Below, piece after piece: positions 1-5,416 of a stretch of DNA of 12,807 nt (position 1 is the first letter of the stretch; every line of letters begins with the position of its first letter). Position numbers and translations under genes: made by a program. Source of the DNA: Nitrospira lenta. GTDB taxonomy: Bacteria; Nitrospirota; Nitrospiria; Nitrospirales; Nitrospiraceae. The stretch lies in contig CAMDRK010000041.1 in assembly GCA_945906715.1 (NCBI GenBank), positions 1 to 12,807 on the forward strand, given 5' to 3'. The notes beneath the pieces are model-generated. The model was given only the letters and a program-made list of their open reading frames with translations, was not told where the DNA came from and searched no databases.

Positions 1-87
1 ACCCTTCCAGATATAATCCCCTTCGATCAACGGCTTGATGGTGTGGTCAAAATACTCCTGCGGTATCGGAAACAAACGTTTGTCCAT
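1..87 (-). CDS. Partial CDS, N-terminus of a probable IS5-type transposase
   Basis: Only the first 29 codons are inside the window; the gene continues past the left edge. It starts at ATG 85-87 (complement), preceded by a strong purine-rich site (GGGGAGGG, about 5 nt from the ATG). The peptide begins MDKRLFPIPQEYF and continues with TIKPLIEG and then WKG. The pattern 'xxxPLI....W.G', which would be followed by RP in the family, resembles the N-terminal DUF4096-like segment of IS5-family transposases. This is recognition from memory on a short piece; neither the catalytic DDE residues nor terminal inverted repeats can be seen. If correct, an insertion sequence ends somewhere in about 88-145. 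Alternatively it is an unrelated small gene. Confidence 0.5.
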   Translation of the reverse strand, partial: MDKRLFPIPQEYFDHTIKPLIEGDYIWKG

Positions 88-91
88 GTGG

Positions 92-114
92 CCCTCCCCT
101 ATTTACAGGGAGGG
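92..114 (-). promoter_or_regulatory. Hairpin enclosing the ribosome-binding site of the left-edge gene
   Basis: CCCTCCC (92-98) and GGGAGGG (108-114) are perfect 7-bp complements separated by 9 nt. Read on the minus strand, the 3' arm GGGAGGG is the Shine-Dalgarno sequence of the gene starting at 87, so the folded mRNA would hide its own ribosome-binding site. The repeat itself is seen directly; translational control is inferred. Some insertion sequences are known to use hairpins to stop translation of transposase from outside transcripts. Confidence 0.45.
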
Positions 115-142
115 TAGCACAATTCATGACCTTTGATAACAG

Positions 143-167
143 TGCCTAGGTCGGAGTTTCCCAGGCA
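143..167 (-). terminator. Stem-loop across the stop codon of the 106-aa gene, weak terminator candidate
   Basis: TGCCTAGG (143-150) can pair with CCCAGGCA (160-167), 7 of 8 matches, across a 9-nt loop. It spans the last codons and the TAG stop of the minus-strand gene. The sequence after it on the minus strand has no run of T, so intrinsic termination would be weak. It could also mark the end of the neighbouring insertion sequence; neither is proven. Confidence 0.25.
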
Positions 168-466
168 GAGTGAAGCGGATGGTTATTGATTAGTTCCTCA
201 TGTGCAGCAAGGTCATAGGGTTCAATGGTGAGATTCTTCTCGTCAAGCGGCTCCGGACAGGCAGGCGAGCAGAGGTAGGTGCGATAGGATTCAGCTTTCT
301 CTTTCGTGGCAAATCGGCACAATCCATATTCCGGCATCCCGGATGAGGGATACCAAAATGCCAGCTCGATCGCGCTTCCCTGGTAGATGCCGAGGGTGCG
401 GTGCCGGACTTGGAATCCACCCGGTAAATTTGAGGAGCGTTCAAGAGACACGAGCACGATCTCCAT
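146..466 (-). CDS. Hypothetical protein, 106 aa
   Basis: A small soluble protein that I do not recognise. It has no signal peptide and no membrane segment. The N-terminal half is basic/neutral (ERSSNLPGGFQVRHRTLG), followed by an aromatic stretch (AFWYPSSGMPEYG). A segment with two cysteines (CSPACPEP) comes next, and the C-terminal third is acidic. A lone pair of cysteines is not enough to call a metal site. The start ATG (464-466) has no clear Shine-Dalgarno sequence. The gene lies between a probable insertion-sequence gene and the divergently transcribed murJ, and its 3' end carries a stem-loop. Codon use looks like a real gene, but a lineage-restricted or decaying gene next to a mobile element is possible. 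Confidence 0.55.
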   Translation of the reverse strand: MEIVLVSLERSSNLPGGFQVRHRTLGIYQGSAIELAFWYPSSGMPEYGLCRFATKEKAESYRTYLCSPACPEPLDEKNLTIEPYDLAAHEELINNHPLHSAWETPT

Positions 467-488
467 ACAGAGGGAATGATCGGGACAG

Positions 489-517
489 ATCGTAGCATGG
501 ACGATATCCAGTGCGAA
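489..517 (-). promoter_or_regulatory. Possible sigma70-type promoter for the 106-aa gene
   Basis: On the minus strand, TTCGCA (512-517) and TACGAT (489-494) are 17 bp apart, each 4 of 6 to the sigma70 consensus. The start codon is about 22 nt downstream. Boxes this weak occur by chance, so this is only a candidate in the 142-nt divergent region between this gene and murJ. Confidence 0.22.
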
Positions 518-571
518 AGCCGATGCCCAGCACCCTGTCGCATTGGTTCAGGCTTCCTTAGCGTCGCGCAA

Positions 572-600
572 TAGACTGCTTGGTGATGTTCCGTTAGAAT
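572..600 (+). promoter_or_regulatory. Candidate promoter of murJ, close to the start codon
   Basis: TAGACT (572-577, 4/6 to TTGACA) is followed after 17 bp by TAGAAT (595-600, 5/6 to TATAAT). The -10 box ends 8 nt before the murJ ATG at 609, so transcription would begin at or next to the start codon. That agrees with the absence of any Shine-Dalgarno sequence there and would make a leaderless mRNA. Confidence 0.4.
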
Positions 601-608
601 CCAGCGCC

Positions 609-2225
609 ATGTCTGATCCCATCATGCCGACCAGTTCTCCACCAACACCGCAGGATGAGACTCGCTCGGTGGTCAAAGCAGCCGGAGTGATCGGTGCGGC
701 CACCTTCTCCAGCCGCATCCTCGGATTCGTCCGCGATATGGTGCTGGCGAATCTTTTCGGGGCAACACCGGCGGCAGATGCCTTCTTCGTGGCCTATCGT
801 ATCCCCAATTTGCTTCGTGAATTGTTTGCGGAAGGGTCGATGTCTTCCGCCTTCATTCCGGTCTTCACGGAATATCAGACGCAAAAGTCAAAACAGGACG
901 CTTGGGAACTGGCAAGTGCTGTTTTCACAACACTGCTCACGATCGTGACCGGGATCACAATTCTTGGCGTGATCCTGGCGTCCGGAATCGTCTGGCTCCT
1001 GGCGCCGGGGTTTCATGACGATCCGGCGAAGCTGGGCATGACCACGCTGCTCACGCGGATCATGTTCCCCTACCTGATTTTTATCAGCCTGGCGGCGCTG
1101 GCAATGGGTATCCTGAATTCCATGCGCGCCTTTGCGGCGCCGGCGTTCTCGCCGGTGTTCTTCAATATTTTCATTATAGGCTTCGCGTATTTTGTATCGC
1201 CGATGATGGCGGAGCCCATACATGGTGTGGCTATTGGAGTGGTGGCGGGCGGCGCGGCACAATTCACTATGCAGTTGCCCGGACTGCGTCGGCGCGGCAT
1301 GTTGTTCGGGTTTCGATTCGCACCAGGTCATCCTGGCGTGCGGCGGATCGGCGCGCTGATGGTGCCCTCGCTCCTTGGTCTCTCCGTGACGCAGATCAAC
1401 ATTACCGTAAGCACGATTCTCGCTTCCTTCTTTGCCGGTGGGCCGACTTATCTTTTCTATGGCATGCGGTTGATCCAGTTTCCGCTTGGGATTTTTGGCG
1501 TGGCGCTGGCCACAGCCATTTTGCCGACGCTCTCGGCCCAGGCCGCACGCGGAGATTTGGATGAATTGCGGAAGACGTTGGGATTCGGCCTTCGCATGAT
1601 CCTCTTTATCATCCTGCCGGCGATGCTAGGTCTGATGCTCTTGCGTCAGCCGATCATTCATTTGTTTTTCGAGCACGGAACCTTTACGGCGCACGATACC
1701 GCTGAGACCGCACTGGCGGTGCTCTGCTATTCCGTTGGCCTCTGGGCTTTTGGAGGCGTCCGCATCATCGTCTCGGCTTTTTATTCGCTGCAAGATACGC
1801 GTACGCCTGCTATCACTGCGGCCATCGCCGTCGCGGCCAATCTCGTCTTCTCGCTCCTGCTGATGTCGTCTCTGGGGGCGGCCGGCCTGGCCTTGGCCAC
1901 AGCCCTGGCCGCAATGGTCAATGGAGGTATCTTGGTCGCGGTGCTTCACCGTCGGTTAGGCGGCGTGGATTGGGGCTCTGTGGGGCGTTCGTCGTTGCGA
2001 GTGTTGGTCGCATCTGTGCCGTTGGTTGCGGTCTGCGCCTGGGTGGCGTATCACCAGATTTGGACCTATCCAGGCGAATGGATCGAAAAGTCGGTCATGC
2101 TCTTCGTAGCCATCGGATTGAGCGCGGGCGGTTATCTGGGTGTCCATGCCCTGCTGCGGTCAGAAGAACTCGGGCTGGTTTGGGGAATAATAAAGCGAAA
2201 ACTCAGGCGAGAGGCGAGAGGCTAG
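609..2225 (+). CDS. murJ: Lipid II flippase MurJ (MviN family)
   Basis: MurJ moves undecaprenyl-linked peptidoglycan precursor (lipid II) across the inner membrane. The 538-aa product is close to E. coli MurJ (511 aa) and is hydrophobic throughout, consistent with about 14 membrane helices. The family signature is clear: SSRILGFVRD (residues 34-43), AADAFF (55-60), NLLRELFAEG (67-76), ILNSMRAFAAPAF, and near residue 287 the MRLIQFPLGIFGVALAT segment. Aligned by eye to E. coli, the cavity residues R18, R24, D39, R52, E57 and R270 correspond to R36, R42, D57, R70, E75 and R287. The position of D269 is Met286. An in-frame TTG at 543 would add 22 residues, but ATG 609 was preferred because a promoter-like pair lies between the two. 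ogt and dtd follow on the same strand. Confidence 0.95.
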   Translation: MSDPIMPTSSPPTPQDETRSVVKAAGVIGAATFSSRILGFVRDMVLANLFGATPAADAFFVAYRIPNLLRELFAEGSMSSAFIPVFTEYQTQKSKQDAWELASAVFTTLLTIVTGITILGVILASGIVWLLAPGFHDDPAKLGMTTLLTRIMFPYLIFISLAALAMGILNSMRAFAAPAFSPVFFNIFIIGFAYFVSPMMAEPIHGVAIGVVAGGAAQFTMQLPGLRRRGMLFGFRFAPGHPGVRRIGALMVPSLLGLSVTQINITVSTILASFFAGGPTYLFYGMRLIQFPLGIFGVALATAILPTLSAQAARGDLDELRKTLGFGLRMILFIILPAMLGLMLLRQPIIHLFFEHGTFTAHDTAETALAVLCYSVGLWAFGGVRIIVSAFYSLQDTRTPAITAAIAVAANLVFSLLLMSSLGAAGLALATALAAMVNGGILVAVLHRRLGGVDWGSVGRSSLRVLVASVPLVAVCAWVAYHQIWTYPGEWIEKSVMLFVAIGLSAGGYLGVHALLRSEELGLVWGIIKRKLRREARG

Positions 2226-2326
2226 AGGCTATGGGAGCCAAAAATGGCAAGGCACATGGAGCTGGAGCCAGAGTCAATAGGCACGATCGTTCTCCCCCTC
2301 GCCTCGTACCCCGTGCCTCGCGCCGG
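2206..2326 (+). repeat. Low-complexity GAGGCGAG/CTCGCCTC segment between murJ and ogt
   Basis: The end of murJ and the start of the gap carry repeated GAGGC units (for example GAGGCGAG 2211-2218, then GAGGCTAGAGGCT). A complementary run, CTCGCCTC (2298-2305) followed by CCTCGCG, lies about 80 nt downstream. The two ends are an imperfect inverted repeat of about 11 bp. The part after the murJ stop (2226-2326) is open in the ogt frame but would code a Gly/Ala/Arg/His-rich peptide unlike any methyltransferase N-terminus. I therefore read it as intergenic repeat sequence. Confidence 0.4.
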
Positions 2327-2845
2327 GTGTCAGTTATTTTTCAGACGCCCTGGGGCTGGATGGGTCTGTCGGAAACGGCGGAAGGGATCGATGCGGTGGT
2401 GTTACCAAAGACTTCTCGGCAGGCTGTGCAGTCTGAGTTGCACGCGGCCTCAGCTGAACTCCTAGAGGGCAGAACTTCCTCACAACTGAAAGAGGCGCAG
2501 GCGCAATTGATCGGCTATCTGGCCGGAACACGCCGGTCCTTCGATTTGCCGCTGGACCTCTCACGAGGGACAAGTTTTCAGCAGAAGGTCTGGCGAACCC
2601 TTCGAGGTATCTCCTATGGCCGGCTTCGGTCCTATCAATGGGTGGCTGCCCGTGTTGGAGGCAAACAGTATGCCCGAGCCGTCGGCAATGCGGTGGGGGC
2701 GAATCCGATGCCGATCGTGATTCCTTGCCATCGCATCGTAGCGCAAGATACGTCGATCGGAGGATTCTCGGGCGGCTTGCCTATGAAACGAAAGCTGCTC
2801 ATTCTTGAAGGAACCCTGGACAAACTTCAACCGGAACGGCCGTAA
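2327..2845 (+). CDS. ogt: Methylated-DNA--[protein]-cysteine S-methyltransferase (Ogt/MGMT)
   Basis: This is a suicide repair protein that transfers the alkyl group from O6-alkylguanine (and O4-alkylthymine) in DNA to its own cysteine. The active-site motif IPCHRIV is present with Cys134. Upstream are the DNA-binding helix-turn-helix segment FQQKVWRTLRGISYGRLRSY (84-103) and RAVGNAVGANP (117-127). After the cysteine comes IGGFSGG (144-150), then KRKLLILEG. The GTG start at 2327 gives 172 aa, matching E. coli Ogt (171 aa), and puts the ATPLG-like segment QTPWG at residues 6-10. The frame is open further upstream, including ATG 2231, but that stretch is low-complexity and there is no convincing Shine-Dalgarno for either start. 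The exact start is uncertain and the function is not. dtd begins 3 nt after the stop. Confidence 0.93.
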   Translation: MSVIFQTPWGWMGLSETAEGIDAVVLPKTSRQAVQSELHAASAELLEGRTSSQLKEAQAQLIGYLAGTRRSFDLPLDLSRGTSFQQKVWRTLRGISYGRLRSYQWVAARVGGKQYARAVGNAVGANPMPIVIPCHRIVAQDTSIGGFSGGLPMKRKLLILEGTLDKLQPERP

Positions 2846-2848
2846 CCC

Positions 2849-3295
2849 ATGAAAGCCGTGATTCAGCGGGTGACGAGTGCGTCGGTTCGCGTTGAGGGCA
2901 AGACCGTGGGGCAGATCGAATCCGGTCTCCTGGTCTTGCTGGGAGTGGCGAAAGGCGATGGGGAGACCGACGGACGGTATCTCGTTGAGAAGATCCGCAT
3001 GCTCCGAATCTTTTCCGATGAACAGGGGAAAATGAATCGCTCGTTAGTGGACAACGGAGCATCGGTCTTGTTGGTGTCCCAGTTCACGCTATTGGGCAAA
3101 ACGGCAAAGGGCCGGCGCCCAAGTTTTGACGAGGCGGCGCCTCCGGACGAGGCAAAACGACTGTATGAACAAGTTGCGGAAGGACTACGAAGGGAGGGCA
3201 CTCATGTGGAAACTGGGCTCTTTGCTGCCCACATGGAGGTGGAGTTATTGAACGATGGGCCGGTGACTTTTGTGCTTGATAGCCGAGAAGCGTGA
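2849..3295 (+). CDS. dtd: D-aminoacyl-tRNA deacylase
   Basis: Dtd hydrolyses D-amino acids (and glycine mischarged on tRNA-Ala) from tRNA, protecting translation. The 148-aa length is standard for the family. It starts MKAVIQRVTSASVRV and carries both active-site motifs: SQFTL (77-81, with the catalytic-site Thr80) followed by KGRRPSF, and the Gly-cisPro motif NDGPVTF (135-141). The family's usual FGA before the second motif is FAA here (125-127), a mild change. ATG 2849 lies 3 nt downstream of the ogt stop, so the two genes are almost certainly cotranscribed. No intrinsic terminator with a T-run follows; an inverted repeat lies 8 nt downstream. Confidence 0.95.
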   Translation: MKAVIQRVTSASVRVEGKTVGQIESGLLVLLGVAKGDGETDGRYLVEKIRMLRIFSDEQGKMNRSLVDNGASVLLVSQFTLLGKTAKGRRPSFDEAAPPDEAKRLYEQVAEGLRREGTHVETGLFAAHMEVELLNDGPVTFVLDSREA

Positions 3296-3302
3296 AAATC
3301 AG

Positions 3303-3360
3303 CCGGTTGCTCTGGTTCGTTTGGTCTATCTTGTTTATTTGCTTGAACCAGACTAACCGG
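3303..3360. repeat. Inverted repeat with a 9-bp periodic core, downstream of dtd
   Basis: The arms 3303-3318 and 3345-3360 are complementary at 14 of 16 positions (CCGGTT..TCTGGTTC against GAACCAGA..AACCGG). Between and partly inside them lie four degenerate 9-bp units at 3311, 3320, 3329 and 3338: TCTGGTTCG, TTTGGTCTA, TCTTGTTTA and TTTGCTTGA. It could act as a transcript-end stem for the murJ-ogt-dtd block, although the loop is 26 nt and there is no T-tract. It may also be one copy of a dispersed intergenic repeat family. The rest of the gap, 3361-3537, shows no gene; only a promoter-like box is visible. Confidence 0.55.
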
Positions 3361-3472
3361 ATAAACCACAAACAAAGAAGACGACTTTGTTGAGCAGCCT
3401 GCGGGTTCTGTCGATCCGATCTGTCCTCAAGTCTGGCTCGTGAAGACCGAAAGAAGGATTAGGGGAGCCGAT

Positions 3473-3502
3473 TTCGGCACTTCGACCATCATCTGCTATA
3501 CT
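3473..3502 (+). promoter_or_regulatory. Possible promoter for the 3538-5416 gene block
   Basis: TATACT (3497-3502) is a good -10 box (5/6). The best -35 candidate, TTCGGC (3473-3478), is poor and 18 bp away. Transcription would start about 30 nt before ATG 3538, leaving room for the Shine-Dalgarno sequence at 3525-3533. Confidence 0.28.
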
Positions 3503-3537
3503 GAGTTCATACGTGTTTGAATGTGAGAGAGGTGGAT

Positions 3538-4104
3538 ATGGGAACGCAAGTTCCGCCACGGCATCCGCTCCGTCAGCTGTTTGGCGCCTTGACCGAGAAG
3601 AGTTTTACGGAACATCTCGGGTGGCCAGACCCCAACGTCACCAGTTACGTCACCAACCTGCTCGTCGACTTTACCCACAGCGACCAACTGTATAAAATCA
3701 GAAATCAGCAAGACCAACCGGTCGATACGGTGGTGGACCTCTTGTTTGAGTCGGAAGTATTGCTCGAAGCGCAGTCGATGGATCGTGAACGGGACGTGCA
3801 TCAGCATATCGGCGATTTCACGCTCTTCATGGCGGGGCTGTTTCCGGAATATCTACGCCGCCTCAAGACGGCTGGGTTGATCTACCACAAGGATTTCCTC
3901 GTGGATTATATGAAAACGGGAAAGCGCTCCTACGGGATTGTCGCGCGAATGGCTGACAGTCCGTCACCAGAGGAACCGCCTCTGTTCCGAAAACTCTCCG
4001 ACAACTTCGAGCTCTGCGTCACCGGCCTGGGGTTCGTGCGATCCGATCTGGATCGCATGAAAGATCCGACGTACCGGCAGGCTCGGAATCTTCTCCTCAA
4101 TTGA
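3538..4104 (+). CDS. Conserved-looking protein of unknown function, 188 aa
   Basis: A soluble protein without signal peptide or membrane segments that I cannot place in a characterised family. It opens with HPLRQLFGALTEKSF and contains VTSYVTNLLVDFTHSDQLYKI. The central part is acidic and helical, with HIGDFTLFMAGLFPEYLRRL as the most motif-like stretch. A second block follows, YHKDFLVDYMKTGKRSYGIVA, and the end is FELCVTGLGFVRSDLDRM. The overall pattern suggests an all-alpha fold. ATG 3538 was chosen because GAGAGAGG lies just upstream; a TTG at 3517 would add 7 residues. Its stop overlaps the TTG start of the next gene (TTGA), so the three genes 3538-5416 look like one translationally coupled operon. 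No function is assigned. Confidence 0.82.
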   Translation: MGTQVPPRHPLRQLFGALTEKSFTEHLGWPDPNVTSYVTNLLVDFTHSDQLYKIRNQQDQPVDTVVDLLFESEVLLEAQSMDRERDVHQHIGDFTLFMAGLFPEYLRRLKTAGLIYHKDFLVDYMKTGKRSYGIVARMADSPSPEEPPLFRKLSDNFELCVTGLGFVRSDLDRMKDPTYRQARNLLLN

Positions 4105-4988
4105 CCAGCTCCCGTCCTCTCATTCTTGCCCATGGCGGCGCCGGTTCCAGACGTATGACGCTTGTACAGGCTGCTTGTCTGGCCGATGCGCTTGAGGCCG
4201 GCTACGGTATCCTCGCGCAGGGAGGTCCTGCCGTCGCCGCTGTTGAATCTACGATCGGTCTTCTGGAACAATCGGGCCTGTTCAACGCAGGACGAGGGGC
4301 GAATCGCCAACTGGACGGGGTGCAGCGTATGGACGCCGCAATCATGGAAGGAGCCCATCTCGAAGCCGGAGCCGTGGCCTCGATCGAAGGGATACTGCAT
4401 CCGATTACAGCGGCCCGCCTGGTTCTGGAAGAGACGGACCATGTTCTGTTAGTCGGCCCACTCGCCAGCAGATTTGCGCGGCATTTCAAACTCGATCGGC
4501 ATCGTTCCACCGGAGTGCCTCGTCGCCTCTCCTATGGCAGAATTCTCGCGAGACAGAGATGCTCAACAACAGAACGGTACGGGACCGTCGGCACTGTCGC
4601 CTTGGATCGGTCCGGGACAGTGGCGGCAGGGGCCTCGACCGGAGGTATCGAGTCGATGTTGCCAGGGCGGGTCGGCGACAGCCCGCTCATCGGCTGTGGA
4701 GTGTACGCTGACAATCACAGTGGCGCTGTGTCGATGACGGGGATGGGCGAAGGCATCATCCGACTTGTAATTGCCAAGAGCATCTGCGATCGTTTGGCCA
4801 TGGGGAAGAGCCCAGCGGTCGCCGCAGGACAGGTGTTGCGCATGCTCGTGTCTCGAATTCGTGGATCTGCCGGGGCCGTAGTCCTCTCGCCGGACGGCCG
4901 ATTTGCCATCAGGCATGTGACTCCCCATATGGCTGCAGGTTGGTGGAACGGAATTGGTTTGCCGACTGTTCGAGGGGAATTTCTATGA
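4101..4988 (+). CDS. Isoaspartyl peptidase/L-asparaginase family Ntn-hydrolase (T2)
   Basis: Members are made as an inactive chain that cleaves itself before a threonine; the new N-terminal Thr then hydrolyses isoaspartyl peptides, asparagine or related amides. The N-terminal HGGAG (11-15) and FNAGRGA (61-67) motifs are present, followed by MDAAIMEG (77-84). The cleavage site is in RYGTVGTVALD, with predicted nucleophile Thr162. Substrate-binding LPGRVGDSPLIG and the TGMGEG loop follow. The linker before the Thr is shorter than in E. coli IaaA, so the chain is 295 aa instead of about 320. No signal peptide is seen, implying a cytoplasmic enzyme. The TTG start overlaps the previous stop; no good Shine-Dalgarno is visible, suggesting coupling. 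The precise substrate (isoaspartyl dipeptide, asparagine or glycosylasparagine) cannot be told from sequence alone. Confidence 0.92.
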   Translation: MTSSRPLILAHGGAGSRRMTLVQAACLADALEAGYGILAQGGPAVAAVESTIGLLEQSGLFNAGRGANRQLDGVQRMDAAIMEGAHLEAGAVASIEGILHPITAARLVLEETDHVLLVGPLASRFARHFKLDRHRSTGVPRRLSYGRILARQRCSTTERYGTVGTVALDRSGTVAAGASTGGIESMLPGRVGDSPLIGCGVYADNHSGAVSMTGMGEGIIRLVIAKSICDRLAMGKSPAVAAGQVLRMLVSRIRGSAGAVVLSPDGRFAIRHVTPHMAAGWWNGIGLPTVRGEFL

Positions 4989-5416
4989 AGGACGTACTCT
5001 TTCACCTGGCTTTCCCTACGTATGATGTGGCTGCGGCGAAGCGCTTCTATGTCGAGGGGCTTGGTTGTACTCTGGGTCGGGAGTCGAGCCATGCCGTGAC
5101 GCTCGGCCTGGCCGGCCATCAACTGGTAGCGCATCTGACGCCGGAACTGCCACCTTCTCAGCAGGGGATCTATCCACGTCATTTCGGGTTGGTCTTGCCT
5201 TCTCAGGAGGCGTGGCAGGCCTTGGTTGATCAGGCGAAAGCCAAGGGGCTGATCTTTTATCAGCAGCCGCGCGTGCGGTTCCCCGGAACCCGCATCGAAC
5301 ACCACACATTTTTCCTCGAAGATCCCTCCCGTAACCTGCTCGAATTCAAACATTACACGCATGAATCGGCCATCTTCGGCGAGCGAGATTATGGTGAGGT
5401 CGGCGACTCGTTGTAG
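4985..5416 (+). CDS. VOC-family (glyoxalase/dioxygenase fold) metalloprotein
   Basis: A 143-aa single vicinal-oxygen-chelate protein with two beta-alpha-beta-beta-beta modules. The first begins FHLAFPTYDVAAAKRFYVEGLG (split by the usual D-x-x-AAKRFY helix); the second is around PRHFGLVL and HTFFLEDPSRNLLEFKHY. By position, His7, His66 and Glu120 are the likely metal ligands. The ending DPSRNLLEFKHY is typical of small glyoxalase/bleomycin-resistance-like proteins with uncharacterised substrates. ATG 4985 overlaps the preceding stop (ATGA) and has GAGGGG about 6 nt upstream, so an upstream in-frame start at 4940 is unnecessary. Its last 28 nt overlap the 3' end of the convergent mtgA gene. Confidence 0.88.
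   Translation: MKDVLFHLAFPTYDVAAAKRFYVEGLGCTLGRESSHAVTLGLAGHQLVAHLTPELPPSQQGIYPRHFGLVLPSQEAWQALVDQAKAKGLIFYQQPRVRFPGTRIEHHTFFLEDPSRNLLEFKHYTHESAIFGERDYGEVGDSL

Noticed and set aside
888..1331. Minus-strand open frame of 147 codons inside murJ
   Set aside because: Composition (Arg/His/Gln-rich) is typical of an antisense shadow of a GC-rich membrane-protein gene, with no ribosome-binding site or motif.
1970..2326. Long N-terminal extension of Ogt reaching into murJ
   Set aside because: The extra residues overlap the well-supported murJ C-terminus and then translate low-complexity repeat sequence; the 172-aa form from GTG 2327 matches the family length.
3303..3360. Standard Rho-independent terminator for dtd
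   Set aside because: The loop is 26 nt and neither side is followed by a T-run, so it was listed as an inverted repeat rather than a terminator.
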